Assembly: GCA_003243275.1 (NCBI GenBank)
Contig: QFQR01000007.1
Location: 1-64,000, forward strand
Origin: Leifsonia xyli
GTDB taxonomy: Bacteria > Actinomycetota > Actinomycetes > Actinomycetales > Microbacteriaceae
Length of the DNA stretch: 64,000 bases
Direction: 5' to 3'
This document shows, piece after piece, positions 46,315 to 54,924 of this stretch. The translations under genes and the position numbers were made by a program. How positions within the stretch are numbered: position 1 is the first letter of the stretch; the number at the start of each line of letters is the position of its first letter. Below the pieces are notes generated by a model. It saw nothing but the letters and a program-made list of their open reading frames with translations, was not told where the DNA came from and did not search any database.

Positions 46315-47169
46315 TCACGGGACTGTTGAGGGTCTTGGTGACTCTTCGTGTTGGGCCGCGGTTGCGGCTGGTGTGGTGATGATCGTCTCGAACTCGATCG
46401 GGGTCGACTCCCCGAGTCCGCGTTGGCGTCGACGTCGGTGGTAGGTCTGTTCGATCCAGGTCACGATCGTCAGGCGCAGTTCGTCGCGGGTGGCCCATCG
46501 CCGCGAGTTGAGCTGGTTCTTCCGCACGAGCGCGAAGAACGATTCCATCGCGGCGTTGTCGCCGTCCGCACCGCCTCGACCCATCGAGCCGACGAGGCCC
46601 CACCGGTCGAGTTCGGTCTGAAATCGTCTGGAGCGACATTGGCTGCCCCGGTCGCTATTGGCCACTGTTCCTGGTGTCGGGGAGCGGCGCTGGTCAGCCA
46701 TCCGGACTGCTGAGACGGCCAACTCGGAGGTCGTCCTGGAGTCGATCGAGTAGCCGACGATGCGGTTGGACCAGACGTCTTTGACCGCGCAGAGATAGAC
46801 CTTGCCCTCCGTCGTGGGGTGCTCGGAGATGTCGGTGAGCCACAACCTGTTCGCGCCGTCCGCGGTGAACTCGCGGCGCACCAGATCGTCGCGCACCGGC
46901 GGACCGACGAGCCCGCTCTTGCCCCGCTTCTTGTGCACGAACGCGCTGAAGATCCCCATCTCCGAACAGATCCGCCAGACCCGGCGTTCGGACGCGGTGA
47001 AGCCCGCCTCGGCGAGCTCGTCGGCGATGAATCGGTATCCGAACGCCGGATCGTCGGCATGCACGTCGATGGCCGCGTTGATCAGCTGCGCGTCGTCCCC
47101 ATCCCGCTGGGAGATCGGATCGGCCAACCAGCGGTAGTACGGCTGTTCGCGAACGTGAGCACCCGACAC
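46315..47169 (-). pseudogene. IS3-family transposase OrfB (DDE), 5' end frameshifted
   Basis: 284 aa readable. Begins at EQPYYRWLADPISQRD, then HTH_21-like region, then the rve integrase core with D (WLTDISEH), D (ANSDRGSQ) and E (DNAAMESFFALVRKNQL). The normal upstream part (LCPLVGELAADGIPVAVTCRVL) is present in another frame, so a single-base change near 47150 breaks it. The reading frame ends just outside the inverted repeat. Probably inactive. Confidence 0.8.
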
Positions 47170-47577
47170 GTCACCGCGACGGGGATGCCGTCAGCAGCGA
47201 GTTCACCTACGAGCGGGCAGAGCCCTTTGGGCGGGCGAGGTTGGCCTGCGACAGCTACGCCGCAGCCCGCCGCAGAACCTCGACTTCCCGCTCGAGCGTC
47301 TTGACCCGCTTACGCAGTTCGCGGTTCTCTGCCGCCTCGCTCGTCATCACCCCCGACCGGCGCCCCTCGTCGACCTCGGCGATCTTGACCCAGCGCTGCA
47401 CGCAGGACTCGGAGATTCGAAGTCCTTCGCGATCTGCACGAACCACGACTCCCGCCACCACGCGATCGCGACCACGTCGTCCCGCAACTCCCCCGGAAAC
47501 GGCTTCGGCATGACTGCCATCCCTCCAGCGGTGACGAATCACCACAGATCAGGAGACACCCAAACCCTCAGCAATCC
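46319..47577 (-). mobile_element. Decayed IS3-family insertion sequence
   Basis: About 1.26 kb. Imperfect terminal inverted repeats: GGGACTGTTGAGGGT at the left (46319-46333) and GGGATTGCTGAGGGT read from the right end. It encodes OrfA and OrfB transposase parts on the - strand, both frameshifted. No clear target-site duplication is visible. Confidence 0.75.
47255..47511 (-). pseudogene. IS3-family transposase OrfA, frameshifted
   Basis: Starts as MPKPFPGELRDDVVAIAWWR at 47511, shifts frame near 47418 (one G lost in GACTTCGAATCTCC), and continues as ISESCVQRWVKIAEVDEGRR with a leucine-zipper-like end. Normally OrfA and OrfB make one fused transposase by programmed frameshifting; here the damage lies inside the HTH of OrfA. 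Confidence 0.78.
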
Positions 47578-47734
47578 CCGAGGATGGCAAGGGGATGAAG
47601 AGAACGCCACTGGTTGGGACTTGCCGATCTCTGTAGCGTACCCGCGTCTGAGCCCCAGCCGCGTGGCAGCGCGCGTATTGGAGGCTCACCTGGGACAATG
47701 CGGTCAGCTCGCTCGCGCTCCGACGGAGGAAACC

Positions 47735-48433
47735 TTGGCCAATACGTATCCGTACATCTCCGGCTCGGGGTCGCTGGTCAAGACCCTCGAACAGTTCCGG
47801 AAGTCGTTCCCTGCCACCGTGGATGCCGCTTATTTCAAGCGCATGGGAATTGCACCTGGCAATGAGTCCTATCTGATCAACATCCTGCGATTCCTGGGGC
47901 TGATAGATGACAGCGGCGCAAAAGTCGAGGAAGCGGCCAATGCCTTCTATGGCAGCGACGAGCACTTCCGAGAGGGGCTGACGGTGCTCGTTCAGAAGGC
48001 TTACAAGCCGGTATTCGATGAGTTGGGGCCGCATGCCTGGACCGAGAGCCGCGACGCGCTCTCGCACTGGTTCCGCATGGTCGATAAGACGACCGACCTC
48101 ATCGGAGGACGGCAGGCTTCGACATTCCTCGCGCTCGCAGGCGTATCGGGCAACGGCGCAGCCGTCGAGCCGCGGGCAAATCAAACCAGAGCGCCGAGGA
48201 CACCCGCGAAGACAACAAAGACGACCACCAAGACGCCCTCAACGCCGAGTGAGACGCGATCGAGCGACGAGATCGTGAAGCACCCGAATGGTGGTCTGAC
48301 CGTCAACGGTGGCCAGGGCGAGGGACCCATCGGACTGTCGGTGCGAATCGAGATAAACGTGCCCGTCGGCGCGACAGCCGACGAGTACGACGCGATGTTC
48401 GCGAGCATCAGGAAGCACCTGTACCCGGCGTGA
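47735..48433 (+). CDS. DUF5343 domain protein
   Basis: 232 aa. The TTG at 47735 is taken as start because GGAGGAAACC lies just upstream and the DUF5343 family begins with (M)ANTYPYISG-x-G-x-LVKTLEQFRKSFP. A winged-helix-like segment follows (YLINILRFLGLIDDSGA). Residues about 165-205 are a Thr/Pro/Lys linker; the end is a small alpha/beta domain. It is coupled to the next gene by GTGA. Its place among defence genes suggests a role in that module; molecular function unknown. Confidence 0.8.
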   Translation: MANTYPYISGSGSLVKTLEQFRKSFPATVDAAYFKRMGIAPGNESYLINILRFLGLIDDSGAKVEEAANAFYGSDEHFREGLTVLVQKAYKPVFDELGPHAWTESRDALSHWFRMVDKTTDLIGGRQASTFLALAGVSGNGAAVEPRANQTRAPRTPAKTTKTTTKTPSTPSETRSSDEIVKHPNGGLTVNGGQGEGPIGLSVRIEINVPVGATADEYDAMFASIRKHLYPA

Positions 48434-48948
48434 CACTCGAAGTCTTCGAGCAGATCGCCCGCAACTATCCCGGGGTAGTTGCTGAGGAGAAGGAGCGGCC
48501 AGCTGAGCTTCACCCGTTCGAGGTTCGCAACATTCATCCAGACCTCCCGGCGAAGGTGCGCAGACAGTACGACGACGGATACTTCGACGACGCCACCTTC
48601 ACAGCATTCAAGTTCATCGAGCAAGAGGTGAAGCGCTTGAGCGGAATCCGCCAACTCGCTGGCAACGCGCTGATGATGAAGGCTTTTGACGAGAACAATC
48701 CTTCACTCCGCATCAACGGCGGGGCGACAGATTCGGACCGCGATGAGCAGTTCGGGTATCGATACATCTTCGCGGGTGCGCAATCCGGGATTCGGAATCC
48801 ACGCGGGCATGAAGTAGACATCCCAGACGACCCGGATACGTGCCTGGACCACTTGTCGATCGCCTCGGCGCTGTTGCGGAAGCTCGACGCTGCGGGTCTC
48901 AGGGGGCTGAGCCCGAAGCCCCTCCGAAGCCCCTCCGGCCACGCCTGA
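48430..48948 (+). CDS. TIGR02391 family (Hypoth_Ymh) protein, HEPN-like
   Basis: 172 aa. The core LHPFEVRNIHPDL ... DDGYFDDATFTAFKFIEQEVKRLSG ... ALMMKAF ... YIFAGAQSGIRNPRGHE ... DHLSIASALLRKLD matches TIGR02391. R122-N-P-R-G-H127 fits the Rx4-6H signature of HEPN ribonucleases. HEPN proteins often act as toxins in abortive infection. The GTG start overlaps the DUF5343 stop, so the two are made together. Toxic RNase activity is inferred, not shown. Confidence 0.8.
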   Translation: MTLEVFEQIARNYPGVVAEEKERPAELHPFEVRNIHPDLPAKVRRQYDDGYFDDATFTAFKFIEQEVKRLSGIRQLAGNALMMKAFDENNPSLRINGGATDSDRDEQFGYRYIFAGAQSGIRNPRGHEVDIPDDPDTCLDHLSIASALLRKLDAAGLRGLSPKPLRSPSGHA

Positions 48949-49078
48949 CTGAGCCTGACCGATGGCGCCCCGGGCTGACCGGACGGAGTAACCGAGCCTA
49001 GCGAAACGGGCGGAATCATGCGGGTTTTAGGCGGCATCGGTCAGCGCTGGTAGGAGCCGGAAACTCGGTCGGGGCTGC

Positions 49079-49117
49079 CTGGGGGTCAAGGGGTCGCAGG
49101 TTCAATCCTGTCAGCCC
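49079..49117 (+). repeat. attR core: partial copy of tRNA-Pro 3' half
   Basis: 39 nt matching 23061-23100 except for one A missing in the T-loop. It marks the right end of the element. The tRNA 5' half is absent, so this is not a functional tRNA. Confidence 0.88.
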
Positions 49118-49121
49118 ACAA

Positions 49122-49156
49122 AAAGCCCTGGTTGGAGGAAACTTTCACCAGGGTTT
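49122..49156 (+). terminator. Original tRNA-Pro terminator, displaced by the element
   Basis: CCCTGGT (49126-49132) pairs with ACCAGGG (49147-49153), with AAAAG before and TTTCGTCTTG after. It sits 4 nt past attR, where the tRNA terminator would have been before insertion. Confidence 0.7.
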
Positions 49157-49474
49157 CGTCTTGTCCTGGGGTGTGTCGAGCCGTGGGCTGGCCGCAGATA
49201 GGAGCCGACGGGCTCGGGTGTTGCGGTGCTCGCCGACCCATCCCGCGCGGCGCTGGAGGCCTGACGGCCGGCCGACTGGGCGACGGCCGCGAGATCGCCC
49301 GCCCCGCCGCGCCGCCGTCCCGCAAAGTCACCGCAGCGCCCGGGACATCCGAGGGACACGGAGGGGACCACGCTCCCTGCCCGCGGGCTGCGCGCCTTGC
49401 GAGTGTGGCAGGGACGCGCGATCTGCGCGGCCACAGCGCATCGCGGCGTGCCGCGGAGAACAGGAGAGACCTCG
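49157..49474. other. Gene-free stretch upstream of the anchored lipase
   Basis: 318 bases without a convincing gene. Open frames here are Arg/Pro/Ala-rich shadows. The last part carries the lipase ribosome site (AGGAGAG near 49462). No clear promoter boxes could be picked out. Confidence 0.5.
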
Positions 49475-52414
49475 ATGAGCCCCCGAGCATGGAGACAGGC
49501 GTCAGCCGTCCGACTCCCCAGAACACGGACCGTGAGCCGGATGATGGCAGGCGCCCTCGCGGCGCTGCTGGCCGCCGCGGTCGTCGTGCCCTCGGCTCCC
49601 GCATTCGCCGATGACCCGGACGTCGAGACGGTGCCGACCGAGGTCGTCACCGACGCCATCACCGACCCCGCGCCGCAGGCGACGCCGGGCGAGGCGCCGG
49701 CCCCGGATGCCGCTCCGCAGCAGGCAGGCGCTCCGGACGCCGCCGACCCCGTCTTCGACACCTCCGACGGCAAGGCGCCGTGGATCAAGGTCTCGCTGCC
49801 GCCCGACCACACCGGCCCCTACCTCTACATCGTGCCCTTCACGATCGAAAGCAACTCGCCGTTCCTCGGCTCCTCGAACGTCTGGATCGACAACGACATC
49901 TGGGTGGAGGGGAAGAGGCTCACGCCGAACGGCGTCCTCACCCAGACCTTCGAGCTGGAGCCCTTCTACGAGGGCAGGATGTGGATCTACTGGGATCTGC
50001 GCACGCAGAGCGGTGGGCGCTACGCCGGAAGCACCTATGCGCAGGTCGAGAAGTCCTACGAGACGCCGATCGTATGGAAGCTGCCCGCGCGCACCTACAA
50101 CCAGGGCGAGGTCGTGCAGGCCGACTACGACTGCCGCAGCTGGCCCGGATACCGGTTGATCCGCTGCGGCGCCGAAAACGGCGAACCCGAATACCTCTAC
50201 ACCGGGGCGAAGGGGGAGCGCCGCTTCACCGCGCAGGGCCGCTACTTCGACGAGAAGAAGGGCGAGGAGTTCGAGGCCGGTTTCCAGCGCCGCTACATCG
50301 TGGGCGACCCGATCGACCGCGAGCTGACGGCCGAGCTCGTGCTCGAGCAGCAGTCGTGGGAGACCGGGGAGTGGGCACCGCTCGACCCCGAGGCGACCCC
50401 CGAGATCGTCGACGGCAACCCGCTGCGGGCGAAGGTCGTGACGACGAACAACGGCAGCGATCCGCAGAATGTGCGACTGTCGCTGCAGCGCCCCGACTAC
50501 GCGGGCAACTGGTCGCAGATCCCGGGAGGAGCAGCGGCTGTCGACATCGAGGCGAAGAAGACCCGCACCGAGTACTTCCCGCTGGACACGACACTGCTCG
50601 CCTGGAAGGCCGACGGCACCGCCCAAATCGATCCCGAGAAGCTGATGCTGTCCGCGACGGGCGAGACCAACACCGTCAACGACCAGGTCTCCTACCTCGT
50701 GGTGCCGCGTCCCGTCATCCTCGTGCACGGCTACAAGAGCAATGCCGCCTCGTCGTGGGGCAACTACCAGCAGTTCCTCACCGCGGCGCACCCGAAACTG
50801 CGCGGATGGGCGGTCGGCGACGGTCAGGTTCCGGGCGTTCTCAACACGGGCAGCGAGAAGGCCATGTTCGCGCGCACCAACACGGTCGCCGAGAACGCCG
50901 CGCAGGAGGCCCTGTACATCGAGGGCGTGCGCCGGCAGACCGGGGCATGGAGTGTCGACATCGTCGCCCACTCGATGGGCGGTCTCATCTCGCGCTACTA
51001 CCTGCAGGAGCTCATGCCGATGCGCGCAGACACGGGCGAGCCGATCGTGAACCGGCTCATCCAGCTCGGCACGCCCAACCGCGGCTCGCAACTGGCCGAC
51101 ATGCTGCTGTCGTTCGGCATCCTCGGTTCCGACAAGATCCCGCTGTACCCGGCGACCCTGCAGTTGAGCACCCGGTACAACGACTCGCTGTTCAACAAGC
51201 TCATCACCACCTCGAACGGCGTGCCGGTCTCGAACCTGGTCGGCACCGATCTGCCGCTCGCGGGGATGCCCGTCAGGGAGAGCCTGTTCGGCGACTCCAT
51301 CGTGCCCGCCTACTCGGCGCGCTGGAATCTGGTCGACACCTACGATTCGCCCTACGACCTGCACACCGCGATGACCGAGAACCCGGCCGATTTCACGAAC
51401 TACGTGCTGCCGCGTCTCAACGGGCAGGCGCCGCGCGGCGGCGGGATCGAGAACATCGCCATGCGCGCCGCGGCACCGCTCGAGGCGGCGGATGCGGATG
51501 CCGGGGAGGCCGACGCGGTGCAGGTCGAGCAGGTGCACACCGTCACGCTGCCGGCGGGCGGCAGCGTCGAACTCGACGCGACGATCGGCAGCTCGGACGG
51601 CTTCGGCGTGCTCACGACCGCCCTCGGCGTGGAGATCGAACTGGTCGACCCCGACGGGAACGTGCAGGCGAACTCCGCCTGGCGCCCCCAGTCCGGTGTC
51701 ACGACGGCGGTGAACAACGTGAACCCCGCCGCGGGCACCTGGAAGGTCGTCGTGCGCGACACCACGGGGGAGGCGCGTGAGGTGCCGCTGCTGTTCATGG
51801 TCGCCGGCTCGACGCTGCTCGTCGTGACCGCGGCCGACCAGGCCGACGACGGTCGCATCCGCATCACCGCGAAGCTCACCGACGGCGACGCCCCGGTGCT
51901 CGACGCGACGGCCTACGCCGTCATCCCGTCCTTCGACGAGGTGTCGCGTGCGGCGGGCGGGCAGACCCAGGTCGTGCTCCTCGACGACGGGAAGGGCGCG
52001 GATGCCGTGGCAGACGACGGCATCTACACGGGAGTCGCCTCCGCGATGGCGGGGCTCTCCGGGCAGCAGCTGTTCGTGCAGGTCGAAAGCGACCGCGGAT
52101 CCCGCATCGCCAGCCCGCAGATCGCGGCCGGGTGGGACGGGAAGGTCGGCGAGCCGGGTGGCCCTGGGGACCCTGGGGATCCGGGGAACCCGGGGGACCC
52201 GGGCGACCCCGGGAATCCGGATGAGCCGGGGCGTCCCGAGGATCCGCGCACGCCCGGCCACGCGGCGGGAGCGCCGGGGAGCGCCGGATCCGGGGCGCTC
52301 GCCGCGACGGGAGTGGTCGGGGTGAGCGGATGGGTCGGCGGTTCCGCCGTGCTCGTGCTGCTCGGCCTGCTGGCACTGCGCCAGCGGGCGCGGGCGCGGG
52401 GGCGCTCCGAGTAG
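49475..52414 (+). CDS. Cell-wall-anchored lipase/esterase with LAATG sorting signal
   Basis: 979 aa. The signal peptide ends near AFA-DD (about residue 45). An N-terminal beta-rich region (about 80-400) leads to an alpha/beta hydrolase with VHGYKSNAASSW and nucleophile S500 in AHSMGGLISRYYL. A beta-sandwich follows (about 680-870). A Gly/Pro/Asp repeat linker precedes L942-A-A-T-G946, a hydrophobic helix and a basic tail (RQRARARGR). LAxTG is the class E sortase motif of high-GC actinobacteria, so the protein is probably wall-linked and acts on external lipid or ester substrates. ATG 49475 has AGGAGAG upstream. Confidence 0.86.
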   Translation: MSPRAWRQASAVRLPRTRTVSRMMAGALAALLAAAVVVPSAPAFADDPDVETVPTEVVTDAITDPAPQATPGEAPAPDAAPQQAGAPDAADPVFDTSDGKAPWIKVSLPPDHTGPYLYIVPFTIESNSPFLGSSNVWIDNDIWVEGKRLTPNGVLTQTFELEPFYEGRMWIYWDLRTQSGGRYAGSTYAQVEKSYETPIVWKLPARTYNQGEVVQADYDCRSWPGYRLIRCGAENGEPEYLYTGAKGERRFTAQGRYFDEKKGEEFEAGFQRRYIVGDPIDRELTAELVLEQQSWETGEWAPLDPEATPEIVDGNPLRAKVVTTNNGSDPQNVRLSLQRPDYAGNWSQIPGGAAAVDIEAKKTRTEYFPLDTTLLAWKADGTAQIDPEKLMLSATGETNTVNDQVSYLVVPRPVILVHGYKSNAASSWGNYQQFLTAAHPKLRGWAVGDGQVPGVLNTGSEKAMFARTNTVAENAAQEALYIEGVRRQTGAWSVDIVAHSMGGLISRYYLQELMPMRADTGEPIVNRLIQLGTPNRGSQLADMLLSFGILGSDKIPLYPATLQLSTRYNDSLFNKLITTSNGVPVSNLVGTDLPLAGMPVRESLFGDSIVPAYSARWNLVDTYDSPYDLHTAMTENPADFTNYVLPRLNGQAPRGGGIENIAMRAAAPLEAADADAGEADAVQVEQVHTVTLPAGGSVELDATIGSSDGFGVLTTALGVEIELVDPDGNVQANSAWRPQSGVTTAVNNVNPAAGTWKVVVRDTTGEAREVPLLFMVAGSTLLVVTAADQADDGRIRITAKLTDGDAPVLDATAYAVIPSFDEVSRAAGGQTQVVLLDDGKGADAVADDGIYTGVASAMAGLSGQQLFVQVESDRGSRIASPQIAAGWDGKVGEPGGPGDPGDPGNPGDPGDPGNPDEPGRPEDPRTPGHAAGAPGSAGSGALAATGVVGVSGWVGGSAVLVLLGLLALRQRARARGRSE
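52148..52240 (+). repeat. Collagen-like Gly-Pro-rich coding repeat
   Basis: A G-x-P/P-G-D type tripeptide repeat (GGPGDPGDPGNPGDPGDPG) encoded by near-identical GGGGACCCT/GGGGATCCG units. It forms the wall-spanning linker of the anchored lipase and may vary in copy number. Confidence 0.7.
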
Positions 52415-52481
52415 CCGCACTGGCGGGTCAGTGCGCGGTCCGGTCGACAGGCCGGGCCGCGCACTTGGTCGTCGGCGCTCC

Positions 52482-53138
52482 TCACCTCTCGGGCGCGAGG
52501 AGTGCCGCGACCAGGGTGCGCTCCATCCAGTCGCGGAACCGCGCGGAGTCGTAGCCGAGGCGCCGCACGAGCAGTTCGTGGCTTTCGGGGCTGGTGATCG
52601 CCCAGGCGGTGTCGGCGGCGGATGCCGGCGTCAGCCCCGTCCGCAGCGCGTTCGCGGGAAGCTCGGCGAGGATCCGGCTGATCAGGCGGTGCCGGAGGAG
52701 CTGCAGCTCATCCCAGTCCGCCGCGATCTCGGGGTCGACCGCCGCCGCGTCGCGGTAGAGCTGCCAGCCGAGTGCGGCGCGGTCCGCGATCTCCGACACG
52801 AGTTGGGCGAGCGTGGCGAGCCGCTCGCGTGGGGCGAGGCCGACGAAGCGGGCGGGGGCGTCTTCGGGTGAGCCGGCCCCACCGGCCAGCGCGTTCTCCA
52901 GGTATCCGCGGAGCAGGCCGCGTTTGCTGCCCCAGGCGAGGTAGAGCGTCTGCACGGAGACGCCGGCGCCGGCGGCGAGTTGACTGACGCTCGTGGCGCT
53001 GTATCCGCGGGCGCCGAACTCCCGCTCGGCCGCGGCGAGGAGCCGCATGCGGGTGTCCTGTCGCTGCGCGTCGCCCACGCGCTTCTGGCGGCTGCGCGAG
53101 TCGACCGCATCCGCGCCGTCCGGGGACTCCATGCTCAT
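52482..53138 (-). CDS. TetR/AcrR family transcriptional regulator
   Basis: 218 aa. TetR helix-turn-helix at residues about 30-75 (RMRLLAAAEREFGARGYSAT ... GVSVQTLYLAWGSKRGLL). It is divergent from the CocE-like hydrolase gene, with an inverted repeat between them, so it likely controls that gene and itself. Ligand unknown. ATG 53138 or 53132. Confidence 0.87.
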   Translation of the reverse strand: MSMESPDGADAVDSRSRQKRVGDAQRQDTRMRLLAAAEREFGARGYSATSVSQLAAGAGVSVQTLYLAWGSKRGLLRGYLENALAGGAGSPEDAPARFVGLAPRERLATLAQLVSEIADRAALGWQLYRDAAAVDPEIAADWDELQLLRHRLISRILAELPANALRTGLTPASAADTAWAITSPESHELLVRRLGYDSARFRDWMERTLVAALLAPER

Positions 53139-53159
53139 GGACGTCAGCCTAGCTCATGC

Positions 53160-53197
53160 TATAGAGTGCCGTTCTAATGGCATTGAACGACATTCAA
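53160..53197. promoter_or_regulatory. Promoter and operator between TetR and CocE-like genes
   Basis: TATAGA (53160-53165) is a likely -10 box for the + strand. A perfect inverted repeat TTGAA-N5-TTCAA (53183-53197) lies just downstream in the leader, with AATG/CATT arms at 53176-53179 and 53191-53194. A TetR dimer bound there would block transcription. Confidence 0.5.
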
Positions 53198-53220
53198 AGA
53201 CACGATGTGGAGGTGCTGCC

Positions 53221-54924
53221 GTGACGCATCCGAGTCTCGACATCCCGTGGCGACGGCCCGGCCGGCTGCGCTACGCACGCGCCAGACGGGCCGCATTCCT
53301 GCGCCCGCCCGTGAGTGTGTACGAGATGGGCGCCGAGGTGCAGAAGGACGCGGATGTCGCCGTCCGCCTGCGTGACGGCGTCACCCTGCGCCTCAACCTC
53401 TACCGACCCGCGGATGCGGACTCCCCGCTCCCGGTGCTGCTCTCGGCCCACCCCTACGGCAAGGACGCGCTTCCGAGGAAGACGCGGCGCGGATGGAAGC
53501 TCAACCCGCAGTTCCGCGTCATGAACCAGCCGGTGCCGTTCCGGATCTCCGACCAGACCAGTTGGGAGGCCCCCGACCCGGTGTGGTGGGCCAGGCAGGG
53601 CTACGCGGTCATCAACCTCGACACGCGCGGCGGAGGCCACTCGGAAGGCCGCGGAACCCTGCTCTCGGACCAGGAGGCCGACGACATCGCGCAGGTCATC
53701 GCCTGGGCCGCGGCCCAGCCCTGGTCGAACGGACGGGTGGGCATGCTCGGCGTGTCCTACCTGGCGCTCTCCCAGTACAAGGTGGCTGCCCTCAACCCGC
53801 CCGCGCTGAAGGCGATCTGCCCGTGGGAGGGCTTCACCGACGCCTACCGCGACTTCTTCACCCCCGGCGGCATCGTGGAGGACGGCTTCGCACGCGTCTG
53901 GCTGTTCCTCAGCTCCCGCGCGGCGCGGCTCAGCGGCGAGCTCGCGGCGGAGCGGAAGGCGCATCCGCTCCGAGACGGATGGTGGGATGCGCTCACCCCC
54001 GAGCTGGCGAAGATCACGGTGCCGATCCTCGTGTGCACGAGCTTCTCCGACGCGAACCTGCACAGCGTCGGATCGATGCGCGCCTTCCAGGAGGTCTCGT
54101 CTGAGCACCGCCACGCCTACGCGCACCGCGGCCCCAAGTGGGCGAGCTTCTACGGGGAGGAGGCGCGTGAGCATCAGCGCGCCTTCTTCGACCGCCACCT
54201 CCGCGAGGTCGCCGCGCCGGAGCTGCCGCGCCTGAGGCTCGAGATCCGCGACCGCCGCGACCGCATCGTCGAGGTGCGCGACGAGCAGGAGTGGCCGCTC
54301 GAGCGCACCGCGTGGCGCAGCCTCCGGCTCGGCTCAGGCGGCACCTTGGATGAGGACGGGACGGCAGCGGGGAGCGTCACCTTCTCCCTGCGGCGCAGGG
54401 CCGCAGCCTTCGAGCACCGGTTCTCGGAGGACACCGAGCTGAGCGGCCCGATGACGCTGCGCCTGCGCCTGGTGACGCACGGTGCACCGCACGGTGCGAG
54501 GGATCCGCGGCTCTTCGTGGGCGTCGAGAAGCGGGCGAACGGACGGCCCGTGGGCTTCGAAGGCTCCTACGGCTACGGCCGGGATCGGGTCGCGCAGGGC
54601 AGGCTCCGGCTGGCGCTGCGCGAGCTCGACTCGGAGCGGAGCCGCCCGCACCAGCCCGAGCACAGCTTCCGCACCGTGCAGCCGCTGCGCGACGGGGAGG
54701 AGGTGGAGGCGGTCATCCCACTCAGCTCCTCGGCCACCCTGTTCCGTGCGGGGGAGAGCCTGCGGCTGCTGATCGCCGGGCGCTATCTGGAACCGCGGAA
54801 TCCGCTCTTCGGGCACTTCCCGACCCACTACCAGGCCAGCGGCCGGGGCACGGCCACCGTGCTCTGGGGGCCGGATGCGCCCTCGACGCTCGAGATCCCG
54901 GTGATCCCCGCGTCGGTCAGCTGA
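53221..54924 (+). CDS. CocE/NonD family X-Pro-dipeptidyl-peptidase-like hydrolase
   Basis: 567 aa. N-terminal alpha/beta hydrolase with RDGVTLRLNLYRPAD, GRGTLLS and nucleophile S179 in GVSYLALSQ; a C-terminal jelly-roll domain (LSGPMTLRLRLVTHGA ... DPRLFVGVEK) is typical of the family (cocaine esterase, alpha-amino-acid ester hydrolase, XPDAP). GTG 53221 is used because TGGAGGTG lies just upstream. No signal peptide is seen, so it is probably cytoplasmic. Its 3' end overlaps the convergent GH43 gene by 8 nt. Confidence 0.88.
   Translation: MTHPSLDIPWRRPGRLRYARARRAAFLRPPVSVYEMGAEVQKDADVAVRLRDGVTLRLNLYRPADADSPLPVLLSAHPYGKDALPRKTRRGWKLNPQFRVMNQPVPFRISDQTSWEAPDPVWWARQGYAVINLDTRGGGHSEGRGTLLSDQEADDIAQVIAWAAAQPWSNGRVGMLGVSYLALSQYKVAALNPPALKAICPWEGFTDAYRDFFTPGGIVEDGFARVWLFLSSRAARLSGELAAERKAHPLRDGWWDALTPELAKITVPILVCTSFSDANLHSVGSMRAFQEVSSEHRHAYAHRGPKWASFYGEEAREHQRAFFDRHLREVAAPELPRLRLEIRDRRDRIVEVRDEQEWPLERTAWRSLRLGSGGTLDEDGTAAGSVTFSLRRRAAAFEHRFSEDTELSGPMTLRLRLVTHGAPHGARDPRLFVGVEKRANGRPVGFEGSYGYGRDRVAQGRLRLALRELDSERSRPHQPEHSFRTVQPLRDGEEVEAVIPLSSSATLFRAGESLRLLIAGRYLEPRNPLFGHFPTHYQASGRGTATVLWGPDAPSTLEIPVIPASVS

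Noticed and set aside
46220..46639. N-terminal extension of the helix-turn-helix gene up to 46639
   Set aside because: The extension runs through the IS3 end and a terminator hairpin and has no protein-like composition.
47510..47734. N-terminal extension of the DUF5343 gene
   Set aside because: It crosses the IS3 terminal repeat; the family start and a ribosome site are at the TTG at 47735.
49079..49117. A second tRNA-Pro gene
   Set aside because: Only the 3' half is present, the 5' acceptor and D-arm are missing and the T-loop lacks a base. It is an att-site copy.
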